Source: Pleurodeles waltl (taxonomy: Eukaryota; Chordata; Amphibia; Caudata; Salamandridae). From it: DNA of 64,000 nt. Under the pieces are notes generated by a model. It saw nothing but the letters and a program-made list of their open reading frames with translations, was not told where the DNA came from and searched no databases. This document shows positions 12,411 through 23,209 of this stretch, in pieces; position 1 is the stretch's first letter, and each line of letters starts with the position of its first letter. The stretch is from assembly GCF_031143425.1 (NCBI RefSeq), contig NC_090448.1, positions 529,684,313-529,748,312 of the forward strand, read 5' to 3'. The position numbers and the translations under genes were made by a program.

Positions 12411-12830
12411 GACTAGAGTTTCTGGAAAACCTTCCTTCATGAATACTTCTTTTTAGAACTTTATTACAGACTTGGAGTATGGCTCCCCAACAAATCTAAT
12501 GTCCGGCCTCTTGGAGTAGTAATCAGTAAGTACTGGCGCATAATGAAAGTGACAGGAAGTGAGTTAAAAGATCCCATCAAATCAATGCCCAGTTTTATTT
12601 ACGGACCCCCAGAACACTCTATGGGAGTCATAGGGGGATTCAACTTCCAATGCTGCAATTAAGCAATTCTCATCATCTACATCATCCTCTAGACGTTTAC
12701 ACTCATCATGGGTCTGCTCTCTCACTTTGCTGGGATACAATGACAGATAGTCTGTGCTAATATTTCTTCCTCCGGGAATGTGTTCAGTGTCAAACTGAAA
12801 TTAGAATAACCTGGCTGAAAACCTGCGTAT

Positions 12831-13160
12831 TCAGTGAGTGTTATTCATTTGAACAATTTCTTCCAAGAATAACAACCAAAGGTTTGTGGTCAGTTTGAAG
12901 TACAAAACGTCTACTGCAAAAGTTGTTGTGAAACTTCTCAGTTGCCCACCAACAAGCCAAAAGGTCCTTTTCAATGACTGAACAGTGAACTCTGTTTCAC
13001 AGAGTGTTCTTGATGCAAACCCAATAGTGTGTTTGTCATTGCAGAATCTTTGTGTTAATACTGCTCCTAATCCCAGATTGCTGGTATCTACTGTTAAAAC
13101 ACATTGGAGAGAAAGCTCATAAGGCTTCAGTGTTTTAACACTTGCCAACTGAGATTTCAC
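12831..13160 (-). pseudogene. Ty3/gypsy RNase H remnant
   Basis: The minus frame shows the gypsy RNase H pattern LTVDTSNLGLGAVLTQ (first catalytic Asp retained as VD), then IGFASRTL followed by a glutamate and a hydrophobic run. The usual Asp of the HKPL-type motif is replaced in this copy (FKLTTN). It follows the RT piece by about 155 bases, too short for the missing palm and thumb regions. Confidence 0.75.
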
Positions 13161-13315
13161 ATGTAAAACTCACACAAACCAAGAAATTACTTGACCCCAA
13201 TTTAGCCATCTAGTAATACACAGAATTAACCTGGCCTAGAATGAATCTCTGAACTAGAAATAACCTGACTCAAGTATTCAGCAGCCGAAGCCAGACTGAG
13301 CGCCATTTAACAGTA

Positions 13316-13576
13316 CTAATATGTACCCCATGGGTAAACAAAAGCAGTAAAGTCTTGAGACTCTGGCTCCAACTCAATCTGACGATAGACCGAGGTCGTG
13401 TCAAGTGTGGTGAAAACCTTTGCTCCTGGAATCATAGTCAGCAGTACATTAATCCTTAGAAGGGGATGGGAATCAACCCAAATCTCTTTGTTGAGACTGA
13501 GGAGGTCCATGCATACTTTCAACCCATTCTTCTTATGTGCAATGACCAAAGGGGAAAGCCACAGCGAAGATTCCAC
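13316..13576 (-). pseudogene. Ty3/gypsy reverse transcriptase remnant
   Basis: The 86-codon minus frame fits the fingers and early palm of a gypsy RT: VIAHKKNGLKVCMDLLSLNK, DSHPLLRI, then FTTLDTTSVYRQI with the first catalytic Asp, and TAFVYPWG. The downstream YxDD block is absent, so the copy cannot be active. A few residues are unusual for the family (VYRQI for AYHQI), consistent with decay. Confidence 0.8.
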
Positions 13577-14243
13577 TAGTTCTGATACCTTATTTGCAGA
13601 AAGCTGACTATGCTAGAATACCATGCCAACAAGTATAGCATGCAGGTATCCTCTCTAGCTTGTAAAACAGGTGTGCACATCACTGTGTCATCTGTGCAGA
13701 GTTAAAGATCTAATGATCTACCCTTTATAGAAACAAATACACAGTACCTGAATGTTCTGAGATGATCTTGTCTAGAAGAATTGAGTGTAGTGCTGTACAC
13801 TGACAATGGTTGATTAGCGCTAAGTAAATAACCTACCGCTCCGTGCAGTTGATAACCTACCCATATGAGAATGTCTGCATGTCTACAGCTGTGCGGTGAA
13901 GATGGAGCCAGAAGAACAATTTTAATGCGCTCTCTTTCTGGAGCACAAAGCTCGTGATGGGGAAGTTTGGGCTTCATGTCATGAACTGATGAACGTTATG
14001 CTGCGCTCTGCTCCTGAACCGCAGAGCATGTAATTTTGGAGTGTATAATAAATTCTTCCAATTTGTGATGTCCAACTGTTCCTGAAGAGGAGCAGGGAAC
14101 TGTGGCTGCCTCGGCTGCGTGGAAGTGTGCACTGAACCACACCGTTAAAGTGACCTCCACTAGCCCAATGAAACTGCTCCTGACACATGGTACACATGGG
14201 TTTGCAGAGGAAAGGTGATTCAGACTGCTGTCACCAAGAAGTT
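13577..14243 (-). other. Interior of the gypsy-like element, unassigned
   Basis: Expected to hold gag, protease and the start of RT, but I recognise none. Next to the right LTR the minus strand reads TTGGTGACAGCAG, which loosely resembles a tRNA-Leu primer-binding site; this is weak evidence. Confidence 0.35.
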
Positions 14244-14463
14244 TGTGTAGTAATGTTCAGGACACATCAGTAAGATTTATGTCTTCTTTATTGTACCATG
14301 TAAGCAGGAACCACCCTGAGGTACTGATACAGCTTTTCCTTGTTTGCCCACCGTCCAACATTCTTTTTACATTAAAAACCACTTACATTCTATGGAACCT
14401 TATAACACAACCTTGCGCAGCAGCACCTCATGAGACGGTGTGAAAAAGGTAAGCATACTACAC
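14244..14463 (-). repeat. Right (5') LTR of the gypsy-like element
   Basis: Partner of 11296-11521. Begins TGTGTAG and ends about ACTACA. The left breakpoint of the tandem duplication (14304) falls inside it, so only 14304-14463 recurs at 23197-23357. Confidence 0.65.
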
Positions 14464-15572
14464 ATTTGTTGGAGTATTTGTGGCAACAAGAACAACAAGT
14501 TCTTCTGCAGGTTTGTTGTCATGTGTGTATCCCTACACAGTGTTTTCTGTGGCATTTGCATATATATCTATATTTGCTTATGACCCAGCTGAACAACTTT
14601 GTTACTGTAAAGTTCATAAAACAGCAAGACAGAATCCCTTCTGTCATTGACAAAACTTAAATGCAGAACATCCAAAACCGTGGGCAATACTTACTGGTAA
14701 ATAATTAATACAATTAACATAAATGTAGCAATACATGCTACCAGTATAGTCCTCACACTTGCACATACCCAGAAACTCCTCTGTAGCCTCAATTTCTATT
14801 GTAGTCAATACTCACTCCTGGATAGGTGTGAGATCAAGATCAACTGTGGAGCCAACCCTGCCACTTTGCAGTATTTATTTGTTGCAATATTTTTTCCCTA
14901 ATCGTATGGTGTTGGCCATATCACTTTTTTTACAGTCTTCTGCTGCACGTTTACCACTTTCTCCCACATGTCTTTCTTTGCCACACAATGAATCATTTGG
15001 CCCCAAAGAGGAAGAACTCAAACATCAAAATGTCTTCTACTAATATCTCTAGTTCTTTCCTCAAGAATATGGCCTTCTACTTTCGGTAGTTGCTGAGGTT
15101 TTTACCATACAAAAAAAGAACTTGAAATAATTATCAAGCATAGTTTTGATTGACAAACAACAAATACATGCAGGTGACCCAAAACATGCTGTTGTTTCCT
15201 ACTTAAACATACATTCATATTATGTTTGTACATAAAATTTGGGATTTCTCCATTTAAGTGCTGGTATACTCCTGCTTCCCAACATTTAGGGACTATGCAA
15301 GTGAGAGATGTAGACAAACTGTTGAAACACATTGGCGGGTATTCACAAAGGTAAATATAAACATAAGTAAATGTACATGTGTACATTTACTCTTACACTA
15401 TGTAGTACATTTATTATGATGTACCATAAAGTGTAGGTTTACATTTCTCCTCTCCCTGAATTCAAGTGTAAAATTATTACTTAAAACCTTTTACAGATAA
15501 GCATGTATCTTCACCACTGGGTTGGAGATCACCTTATGGTAAAGTACAGGGAACAGTTTAAAAGGGTATTAA
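14464..15572. other. Duplicated non-coding sequence left of solo LTR
   Basis: Present in both duplication copies. Includes the short repeat at about 15334-15470. Two 94-codon ORFs (14759-15043 plus, 15102-15386 minus) are conserved between copies only because the DNA is; neither has a known motif. Confidence 0.55.
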
Positions 15573-17168
15573 TGTAGGAGGCTGGCCTGATTTGTAGTGG
15601 GTACCAAAGGTACCTACACCTTATACCAGGTCCAGTTATCCCTTATTAGTGAAATGTAGTCAGTGTCTAGAAGCTGGGCTGTCTAGAGGTATATGTAGGC
15701 AGAGCAGCCAAGGCTGAACTAGGAGACATGCAAAGCTCTTGCAAAACCACTGCAGTCACACAGTACTCACAGATATGAAAGACAATACTCAGTGTTACAA
15801 AAATAAAGGTACCTTATTTTAGCGACACAGTGCCAAAAATACCTTAGAGACTATAATGCCTTAGGCGGTAAGTATTATACACAATATATACACTAGTAAC
15901 CAAAAAAAGGTAAGCACACAGTCAGAAAGCAGTGCAAATAGTGAAAATCGCAATAGATTGTAATCGGCCTAGGGGGAACACAAACCATATGCTAAAATAG
16001 TGGAATGCGAAAGTCGGTTTCCCACCTAGGCAACTGTAGTGTGTAGAGGGGCGTTGGGAGTGTAAGAAAACACCAAAGGTAAGTAATAGACCCAATCCCA
16101 GAGCCCAGGAAAACAGGAGTAAATCACAGTAAATTTCCTAAAGAACACAAGATGTTGTGATAGAAGATTATGCAAGAACCAGAAGAGTCTGCAAGACACC
16201 AATGATGGATTCATGTACCTGAAGACCTGTGGAAGAAGGGGACCAAGTCCAAGCAGCACTGAAGAGTCCAGGGAGAACAGAAGCCCCTGCTCACCCGGAT
16301 GAAGGTGCAAAAGAAGAACCACCGGTGAGAAGACAAAGTCTGTATTGCACCAAAGAAAACAGATGCGGGTTCCTGGTTGGTGCAGAAGATGTTCCATGCC
16401 GGATGGATGAATGCTGTCTGGTTTGCATCGCTGGATTCTGCCAACAAGACTTGGCACACGCAAAGCTCACGGTTAGCGGAAAATGGTGCTGCCTGGGACC
16501 AGGAGGGACCTGGTGGCCTCTACTCAGGAGGGGGAAACAGAGGGGGCTCTCAGCAAGTCAGAGAGCCCTCAGAAGACCATGCAGCATGCACAGGAGTCCC
16601 ACAGCACTGGGACAAAGAAGGTGCAAGTGGAGGCCCATGCAGCACGACACAAAGGGATCCCACGCCCCCGGAGAACAACTCAGGAAGCTGTGTGTCGCAG
16701 GATGAAGTGCTAGGGGCCTAAACTGTGCTGTGCGTGATGAACTGGTGCAGTGAAAATGGCTGTGAAATAGTGCATGCACTATTTCACACAGGCTGCAAAG
16801 GCAGTCCTGTAGAAACCTTTGCATGGGCTCCCTATGGGTGGCAAAAGAAATACTATAGCCCATAGGGATCTCCTGGAATCTCAATGCCCGGGTATCTAGG
16901 TACCATATACTAGAGACTTATAAGGGGTGACAACTATGCCAATTTGGAGTGAAATACTGGGAGAGCATGACCACTAGGGTCCTAGTTAGCAGGACTCCAG
17001 TGACACAGTCAAGCATACTGACAAAAACAGAGAAACATACTGACAAGTAGGCCACAAACCATGAGCACTAGGGTCCTGGCTAGCAGGATCCCAGGGACAC
17101 AGTCAAACACACTAACGAACAGGCAAAAAATGGGGGTAACCATGCTAGAAAGAGGCTACTTTCTCACA
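15573..17168 (+). mobile_element. Solo LTR, 1,596 bp, TSD ATTAA
   Basis: Starts TGTAGGAGGC and ends TTCTCACA, giving TG..CA termini, and is bracketed by the perfect 5-bp duplication ATTAA (15568-15572 and 17169-17173). This is the signature of a solo LTR or LTR-only element left by recombination. No gag or pol lies inside; ORFs on both strands are chance. A-rich tracts, an AATAAA-like motif near 15806 and an internal GC-rich half fit an LTR. The family is one I recall as abundant in newts (from memory). Confidence 0.85.
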
Positions 17169-18086
17169 ATTAATGTTTAAAAAAATAGTAAAACTGTTTT
17201 TAAGCTAAATGTTATTATTCATTAAAATGTTTATTTAAATGTAGGACAAAATGATTACAAAAAATGCTACAGCATTACTAACTGAAATCTGAATCTACTA
17301 TTTAATATTCTGAATATAATAAACTCATCTGAAATTATTTATTTTTATATTTCGAATAAAACAATTCCCACCTTAGATAAATGTTCAGATTTATGTATTA
17401 TGTTGTAAACATTATTATGGTATGAAGTAATTTAACTAATGTAATTTTTTTACAGTTACAATAAGCGTACATTTAGAAAAGGTTATTAACACATTTTATA
17501 GTGAATTATGAATTATGTGTTATTTATACATTATTATGCTAACATTAAGCTACAATGGTTTATGTTTTAAAAAGGTTGACATAAGTTCATTTAATTTAAC
17601 ATTAGTTCCTATGGGGCTTTATTTTCAGTCCGTGCCTCCATTGTTTTCTAAGGGAGTGTATTGCAGTACTGGAGCACATTACTTCTGTCTTGGGTTCTTT
17701 TTGGCTGTAGTAAGTTTTGAAGAGCAACTTATGAATAGCTCTGAAATTGGCGGGAGACAGGGCAAGTGGCAAGGCACATTGCACCAGCTACAAGCTGATT
17801 GCGTTCACTGCCAGTCTACATCTTCCCAGTATGGTCAGAATGTTATCCAATTCTAAAATATTTGGATACTAGCATTGCACTAGCAGCACATAGGAGGTAG
17901 TCAGTGAAAGCTAGTGGAAGATGGGGGACTCTGCTCCATCTCCCTCTAAACACTGTGGCCTGCAACAGATATTTGGTAGGAGGGTGCATGCTAGAGTCGC
18001 TCAAGGAGTCTAGGAATCAGGCTAGTTCTTGTGGGTCATTAAAATCTCTTGCTGTTCAGTAACTGCCTCTTCTCCACATCAAACAT
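17169..18086. other. Duplicated AT-rich sequence right of solo LTR
   Basis: Recurs at 26685-27601. AT-rich to about 17530, then a more balanced stretch to the Harbinger insertion. A plus ORF (17515-17856) is kept in copy 1 but shifted in copy 2 by a one-base difference in a T-run near 17702, which argues against it being a gene. Confidence 0.5.
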
Positions 18087-18089
18087 TAA

Positions 18090-18104
18090 GGGGGTCATTA
18101 CAAG
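18090..18104 (+). repeat. Left terminal inverted repeat of Harbinger A
   Basis: GGGGGTCATTACAA here is the exact reverse complement of the last 14 bases of the copy-2 element (30686-30699). Left flank TAA matches the 3-bp TAA after 30699, the size and composition expected of Harbinger/PIF target duplications (TWA). Confidence 0.85.
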
Positions 18105-18476
18105 ATTGGCAGTAAAAGCCGCTTACCGCCATGCAGAAGACCGCCAATACACCGCCGCAGCTGCGGAATTCCGCCACAGCTATTATGACCCACATCTCGA
18201 AATCCGACTAAATTCAGACACCCACACAAGTCCGCCACACCAAAGGTCAGTGATAAACGGGCAAAAACAAAACCTCCACCGTCACGCCAACAGAAACACG
18301 CCCATGCTATCACGACCCACGAATCCATGCGGCGGTCTTTCAACCGCGGTATTTCATTGGCAGTACACACCGCCGCGCTCAAAATACACACACATCTCCA
18401 AAACACAGACACATTGGACAATTCGAAAGACACACACCTGAGACACATACATACACCACTCCCACACACTCAATAC

Positions 18477-18485
18477 TATATAAAA
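18477..18485 (+). promoter_or_regulatory. TATA box of Harbinger A Myb gene 1
   Basis: TATATAAAA lies 211 bases before the ATG at 18688. A TATAAAA occurs at 51625-51631, 190 bases before the corresponding ATG in element B, so the position is conserved although the surrounding sequence has drifted. Confidence 0.55.
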
Positions 18486-18687
18486 CACACACCCACATCA
18501 CCCCAAACCCCTACGACCACAAATGTTGACGAAGGCCAGAGAGACAGCACAGCATAGACAACCCCACCACACAGAGGCACACAACACCATCACCCCCACT
18601 ACATCCACGCACAAAACACCACACACCACTACATATCACCACACTCATCACCACATACACCACCCCACACATCATCTACACCACCCC

Positions 18688-20186
18688 ATGGCACGGCAAA
18701 GACACCCCAGGTTCTCGGAGGAGGAGCTCAGGGTCATGGTGGAGGAAATCGTACGGGTAGAGCCACAGCTATTTGGATCACAGGTGCAGCACACCTCCAT
18801 AGCTAGGAAGATGGAGCTATGGCGAAGAATAGTCGACAGGGTCAACGCAGTGGGACAGCACCCAAGAAATCGGGACGACATCAGGAAGAGGTGGAACGAC
18901 CTACGGGGGAAGGTGCGTTCCGTGGTCTCCAGGCACAACATCGCAGTACAGCTGACTGGCGGTGGACCCCCACCTCCTCCCCCACAACTAACAACATGGG
19001 AGGAGCAAGTCTTGGCCATTATGCATCCTGAGGGCCTCGGAGGAGTCGGTGGAGGAATGGACTCTGGTAAGTCAAATCTTAACTATCATATCCCCCACCC
19101 AACCTGCATGCTATCACAGACCCCCACCCTCACCCGCTCCCCTATCACTCCAACTCCTCAAATATGTACTACTAACACAAACCACCCATCCCAACACCAA
19201 GCCCTGCATGACACAATAAAGCATGGACACCCATCACTAAAGCATGCCCACTGCACATACCCATAACACCCCCCCCAACCATCATCACACAAGCCCCCAC
19301 ACAGGAATGCTAGCACTGGGGTACACGCTCACCCACCCATTGCACACCATGACACACACAGATGCAATAATCATGCTTTTACACCCCTGCAGGACGACTA
19401 CCCAACGTCACCAGACAGGAGGGTCCAGACATCTCTACCCCACCCACAGAAGAGGCCAACAGTGATGACAGCAGCTATGTCCAACTGGATCCAGATGACC
19501 AGCCCGGACCATCGTGGGCCTTGGGACAGTCAGTTCCCCACACCCAGTCACAGGCCACCACAGACCTTCCACCCTCTGGTAACACCAGCACAGCACCCAC
19601 CCAGCGGGACCATACCTCCGTACCCAGGACACGTCAATCAGATGTGTGTCCACCACTAGAGGGAACCCAGGATAACTCACCACCCCAACAACAACAGGGA
19701 CCTGGGGGCAGTGGTAGTGGGCACACAGTCCAGGGGACGTAGGCACAGGAACACAGGGGAACTGGGAGGGCTGCTGTGCGACAGGGGGCGGACAGGCCTA
19801 GGGAACCCACTCTCCACGAGGCCCTCTCCTCCATTATGGGAGCATACCACCACACCCAGGAGACAATGGCAACGGTACTGGCCAAGTTTCAGGAGACCCA
19901 GCGCCTGCAGGAGGAACAGTATTTGGGCTTCATGGAGGAACTCAGAACCATCAGCACCACCCTGGGCACCATCATAGGGGTGCTGAAGGAGAAAAAGAAC
20001 ACCAGGAGGGACACCGTGGCACTCCAAGGGGCCCCTGACACTAGCATGGACGATGAACTGCCCACCACCTCCGCCGGCGCTAGTGGACAGGAGGCACCGC
20101 CACAGGACCACCACACCAGCACCCCACCCCCTGCAGACGGAGAACCACCCCGCAAGCTGTCCCTGAGATCCAGGAACAGGACATAG
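18688..20186 (+). pseudogene. Harbinger Myb/SANT-like protein 1 (two exons, one nonsense codon)
   Basis: Exon 1 (18688-19066) encodes a SANT/Myb-like DNA-binding domain: RFSEEELRVMVEEIVRVEP, KMELWRRIVDRVNAVG, RDDIRKRWNDLRGKV, then a poly-Pro linker GGGPPPPPPQ. It ends at a GTAAGT donor (19067). Exon 2 starts after CTGCAG at 19393 and keeps phase: an acidic segment (ANSDDSSYVQLDPDDQ), then a coiled coil (MATVLAKFQETQRLQEEQ, LRTISTTLGTIIGVLKEKK) and a Pro-rich tail ending in a basic LSLRSRNRT. Such proteins (related to NAIF1) bind transposon ends and bring in the nuclease. An in-frame TAG at 19740-19742 breaks exon 2. ATG 18688 is chosen because it directly opens the conserved domain in both elements. 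Confidence 0.85.
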
Positions 20187-20696
20187 CACGATGCCAAGAC
20201 ACCCACCAAGAAATTAGACCACCCTGATTGTCATCCCACTGTCCCGCTTTGTAACCCTGTCCATATTGGAACTGCCCCAGTTCCACTTCCTATGCCCATA
20301 TGGGCAGTGCACCTGTGAGACTAATAGACTGGACTCTGCCATGGACATTCCTCCACCATCACTCCTCACCATTTTACCACCCCCCTCCAATATTTAGCAC
20401 TTCAATGAACACCCTTGAACCACAAAACAATCTGGAGTCAGTCTGTGATTTTGAAATTGTGTATTACCAATGACAGTGACAAAATCCGTTCTCAAATGTA
20501 ATGTCAACATACCTATGTCACACATCTCAAGTCCATGAGGAATCTAAGCAGATGACACACATTGGTAACCACACCTGTGAAACAGTAAGGGAAATGTACA
20601 ACTCAGTTACCATATACTAGTTGAAATCGACAGACAGGATAGAGGTAGAAGTGTGAAAGTACTTGTAGTAGGCAGGAATGTGTTCTCACCTGTGTG
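20187..20696. other. Convergent 3' intergenic region, Harbinger A
   Basis: 510 bases between the ends of the plus Myb gene and the minus nuclease. It has an AATGAA at about 20404 where element B has a true AATAAA (53528-53533). No other signal is seen. Confidence 0.5.
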
Positions 20697-21808
20697 TCAC
20701 TGGAAATATTGCTTGATAACTGAGTCCCTATTGTCAATGTCTTCTTCCTCTGCTTCCTCCTCATCACTGTCCACAGGCTCCACAGCTGCCACAACACCGC
20801 CATCTGGACCATCCTCCTGCAGAAAGGGCACCTGTTGTCGCAAAGCCAGATTGTGAAGCATACAGCAGGCCACGATGATCTGGCACACCTTCCTTGGTGA
20901 GTAGAATAGGGAACCACCTGTCGTATGGAGGCACCTGAACCTGGCCCTCAGGAGGCCGAAGGTGCGTTCGATCACCCTCCTAGTCCGCCTATAGGCCTCA
21001 TTGTAGAGTTCCTCTGCCCTTGTCCTGGGATTCCTCACTGGGGTCAGTAGCCATGACAGGTTGGGGTAACCAGAGTCCCCTAATAGCCACACCCGGTGCC
21101 TCTGGAGTTGACCCATCACATAAGGGATGCTGCTATTCCGCAGGGTGTAGGCGTCATGCACAGAACCAGGGAACATAGCATTTACCTGGGAGATGTACTG
21201 GTCTGCCAAACATACCATCTGCACATTCATCGAATGATAACTCTTCCGGTTCCTGTACACCTGTTCACTCCTGTGGGGGGGACCAAAGCTACATGGGTCC
21301 CATCAATGGCACCTATGATGTTAGGGATATGTCCAAGGGCATGGAAGTCACCTTTAACTGTAGCCAAATCCTCCACCTGAGGGAAAACGATGTAGCTCCG
21401 AATGTGTTTCAGCAGGGCAGGCAACACTCTGGACAACACATTGGAAAACATAGGCTGGGACATCCCTGATGCCATGGCCACTGTTGTTTGAAATGACCCA
21501 CTTGCTAGGAAATGGAGAACTGATAGCACCTGCACTTGAGGGGGGATCCCTGTGGTATGGCGGATTGCTGACATCAGGTCTGGCTCCAACTGGGTACACA
21601 GTTCCTGGATTGTGGCACGGTCAAATCTGTAGGTGATGATTAAATGTCGCTCTTCCATTGTCAACAGGTCCACCAGCGGTCGGTACACCGGAGAATTCGG
21701 CCATCTCCTCACATGTCCCAGCGGACGGTGCCTAGGAAGGACAACAGCGACCACAGAGTCAAACAACTCAGAGGTATGTACCCACAGTCTACACAGAACA
21801 CGAAACAT
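20697..21808 (-). pseudogene. HARBI1-type DDE nuclease of Harbinger A, one frameshift
   Basis: Minus strand, from about 21808 to the TGA just before 20697. N-terminal helical region: MEERHLIITYRFDRATIQEL, VLSVLHFLASGSFQTTVA, GMSQPMFSNVLSRVL. The DDE_4 catalytic domain follows with GAIDGTHV (first Asp), GDSGYPNLSWLLTPV (second Asp) and RRVIERTFGLLRARFR (Glu); all three acidic residues are present. The tail is very acidic (DSDEEEAEEEDIDNRD). A frameshift sits at a run of seven G (21275-21281) just after VALVPP. There is no intron before the second Asp, unlike element B. A CCTAG acceptor just inside the frame (about 21730) suggests the true start is in an upstream exon. Harbinger nucleases cut and paste the element in the nucleus. 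Confidence 0.88.
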
Positions 21809-22195
21809 AATCCAAAAAGTTGTCTGTATGTGTGTTGAGTCTAGGCCTAGGTATGTGTGACGCAGTTGAAAATGAAGCCATGTGGGCCCCTGGAATGGCG
21901 GCTGCCTGACCTCTAAACTGGGACAATGGGATGTGAGGTAACTGCGCTGGCGTTGTACACCGTCGCGGTAGGCGGGCGAAGACCGCGGCGCAATGCTGCA
22001 TTGGTTAACATTGGACCCTATGGGTCCCAGGAGCCAATGACGAAGTGCGCCGGCTATGATGATACGCACCGCCGCGGACGTCACCGCCGCGGACGTGACT
22101 GCCATTTTCTATCTGTTCAATCACTCGATACCTGATCTTCGACAGGAGAGGACCTACACTGCAAGTGCTGCTGTGACCTCGGTCTGGAAGAGACA
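21809..22195. promoter_or_regulatory. Shared divergent promoter with three CCAAT boxes, Harbinger A
   Basis: Lies between the nuclease (-) and Myb-like gene 2 (+). Two reverse CCAAT boxes (ATTGG at 22000-22004 and 22010-22014) and one forward CCAAT (22034-22038) recur at exactly the same spacing (10 and 24 bases) in element B. A CpG-rich CCGCGGACGTCACCGCCGCGG block (22072-22098) follows with two CRE-like GACGT cores. Clustered CCAAT boxes bind NF-Y and are common in bidirectional promoters; activity here is inference. Confidence 0.6.
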
Positions 22196-23209
22196 ATGGC
22201 TCGTGCGTCTGGGGAAAGGGCCCCTGCCTTCACTGCACAGGAGTTGGAGAAGCTCGTGGACGGGGTCCTCCCCCAGTACACGCTACTCTATGGTCCTCCA
22301 GACCAACAGGTAAGTACACAGGGAGCACGTTGTATGGGCTATGCCTGAGTGGAGGGGGCTGTTTGTAAGAAGGAAGGGGCCACAGTTCTGCGTGCATGAA
22401 GGACTGTGAATGCATGTGCCACATGGCAAGGGTAGGGATGTGGGCCACTCACTTTGACGGTGCAGTTGGTAATAACTTCTCTTCTTCCCCTGTACATGTC
22501 ATGTAGGTCAGTGCCCACCAGAAGAAGGATATTTGGCGTGCCATCACCAAGGACGTCGGGACCCTGGGGGTCCACCGCAGACGGAGCACCCACCGCCGTA
22601 AAAGATGGGAGGACATTCGGCGCTGGAGCAAGAAGACGGCGGAGGCCCAGCTGGGGATGGCCTCCCAACGTGGGAGGGGTGCCCGTCGCACCATGACCCC
22701 CCTGATGTTCCGGATCCTGGCGGTGGCCTACCCTGAGTTGGATGGGCGCTTGAGGGCATCACAGCAGACACAAGGGGGTGAGACAAACATCATTCTTCTG
22801 ACTTTGCGTGCAGTGAAGGTGTCTGGGTGGGGGAGGAGGGCTGTGGGTTTCCCTAGGCCAGGGCGAGTTCCATAGGCTAGGCCCCTTCGTATTGCAGGCA
22901 ATTACCCCACCTCTGTAGAGTGCCAAGTACAGGTATACATGCCCCTGTGTCATCTATGTGTGCAGATGTCGACCATAGCCATGTAGGACCTATCCCAGGA
23001 ATTGCATCTGTAGAGCCCAACAGCACGGCGTAGTGCAGGGGGCTGCTGTGTCTGTATTGTCCGCCAACGGTAGCGGTAAGCCATGCACTCAACCTGTCTT
23101 TCTTCTGTCGTCCCCCCCCTTTTTGTGGTCTCCCTGTTCTTGTGTGCATCAGCATCATCAGGCGGAGGCACAGTGGCACCGGAGCACGAGGGAGCTGCAG
23201 GAACCACCC
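22196..23209 (+). pseudogene. Harbinger Myb-like protein 2, exons 1-3 (3' truncated)
   Basis: Exon 1 (22196-22309, donor GTAAGT) opens MARASGERAPAFTAQELEKL. Exon 2 (22507-22777) starts after TGTAG and encodes QKKDIWRAITKDV, KRWEDIRRWSKKTAEAQLGM and RILAVAYPELDGRLRA, a second SANT/Myb-like module distinct from gene 1. It ends at GGTGAG. Exon 3 starts after CATCAG at 23153 with a Gly/Ala-rich segment and is cut at the duplication junction (23197-23209). Exon phases join cleanly and no stop interrupts exons 1-2, so this is the best preserved copy of the module. Its job is not known; DNA or end binding is inferred from the fold. Confidence 0.8.

Larger units (their letters stand above)
11296..14463 (-). 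mobile_element. Degenerate Ty3/gypsy-like LTR retrotransposon
   Basis: Two related segments of about 220 bp (11296-11521 and 14244-14463) flank minus-strand remnants of pol in the normal order RT, RNase H, integrase (right to left). All pol pieces contain stops or frameshifts, and the RT catalytic YxDD region is missing between the RT and RNase H pieces, so internal deletions have occurred. The whole element is about 3.2 kb, well below the usual 5-6 kb, and no gag was recognised. The outer LTR edges are estimated from where the two copies stop matching; no TSD was found. It predates the tandem duplication, whose breakpoint lies inside its right LTR. Confidence 0.75.
14304..18305 (+). repeat. 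Tandem segmental duplication, copy 1 (shared part)
   Basis: From GCAGGAACCACCC at 14304 onward this sequence recurs almost base for base from 23197. Corresponding landmarks are 8,893-8,894 bases apart before the extra insertion in copy 2 (for example LTR start 15573 and 24467). Homology ends at about 18305/27813, where copy 2 has an internal Harbinger deletion. The full unit is 14304-23196 (8,893 bp). Differences are sparse single bases and small indels, so the event is recent relative to the elements it contains. Confidence 0.93.
18090..23209 (+). mobile_element. Harbinger-type transposon A, left 5.1 kb (cut at duplication junction)
   Basis: Begins with the inverted-repeat end GGGGGTCATTACAAG directly after TAA (18087-18089), and is rich in CCGCC subterminal motifs. 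It contains, in order, a TATA box, a two-exon SANT/Myb gene (+), a HARBI1 nuclease (-) and the first exons of a second Myb-like gene (+). The same order and orientation occur in element B (51250-61534). The right end is missing because the tandem-duplication junction at 23197-23209 cuts the third exon of the second Myb-like gene. The matching right end survives in copy 2 at 30699. Confidence 0.9.

Noticed and set aside
14759..15043. 94-codon ORF conserved at 23653-23937 as a candidate gene
   Set aside because: Conservation is due to the recent duplication of the DNA; no motif and no third-position bias apparent.
16229..16705. Overlapping ORFs of 114-158 codons within the solo LTR
   Set aside because: Several frames and both strands are open in the same GC-rich stretch, and frames differ between the two LTR copies.
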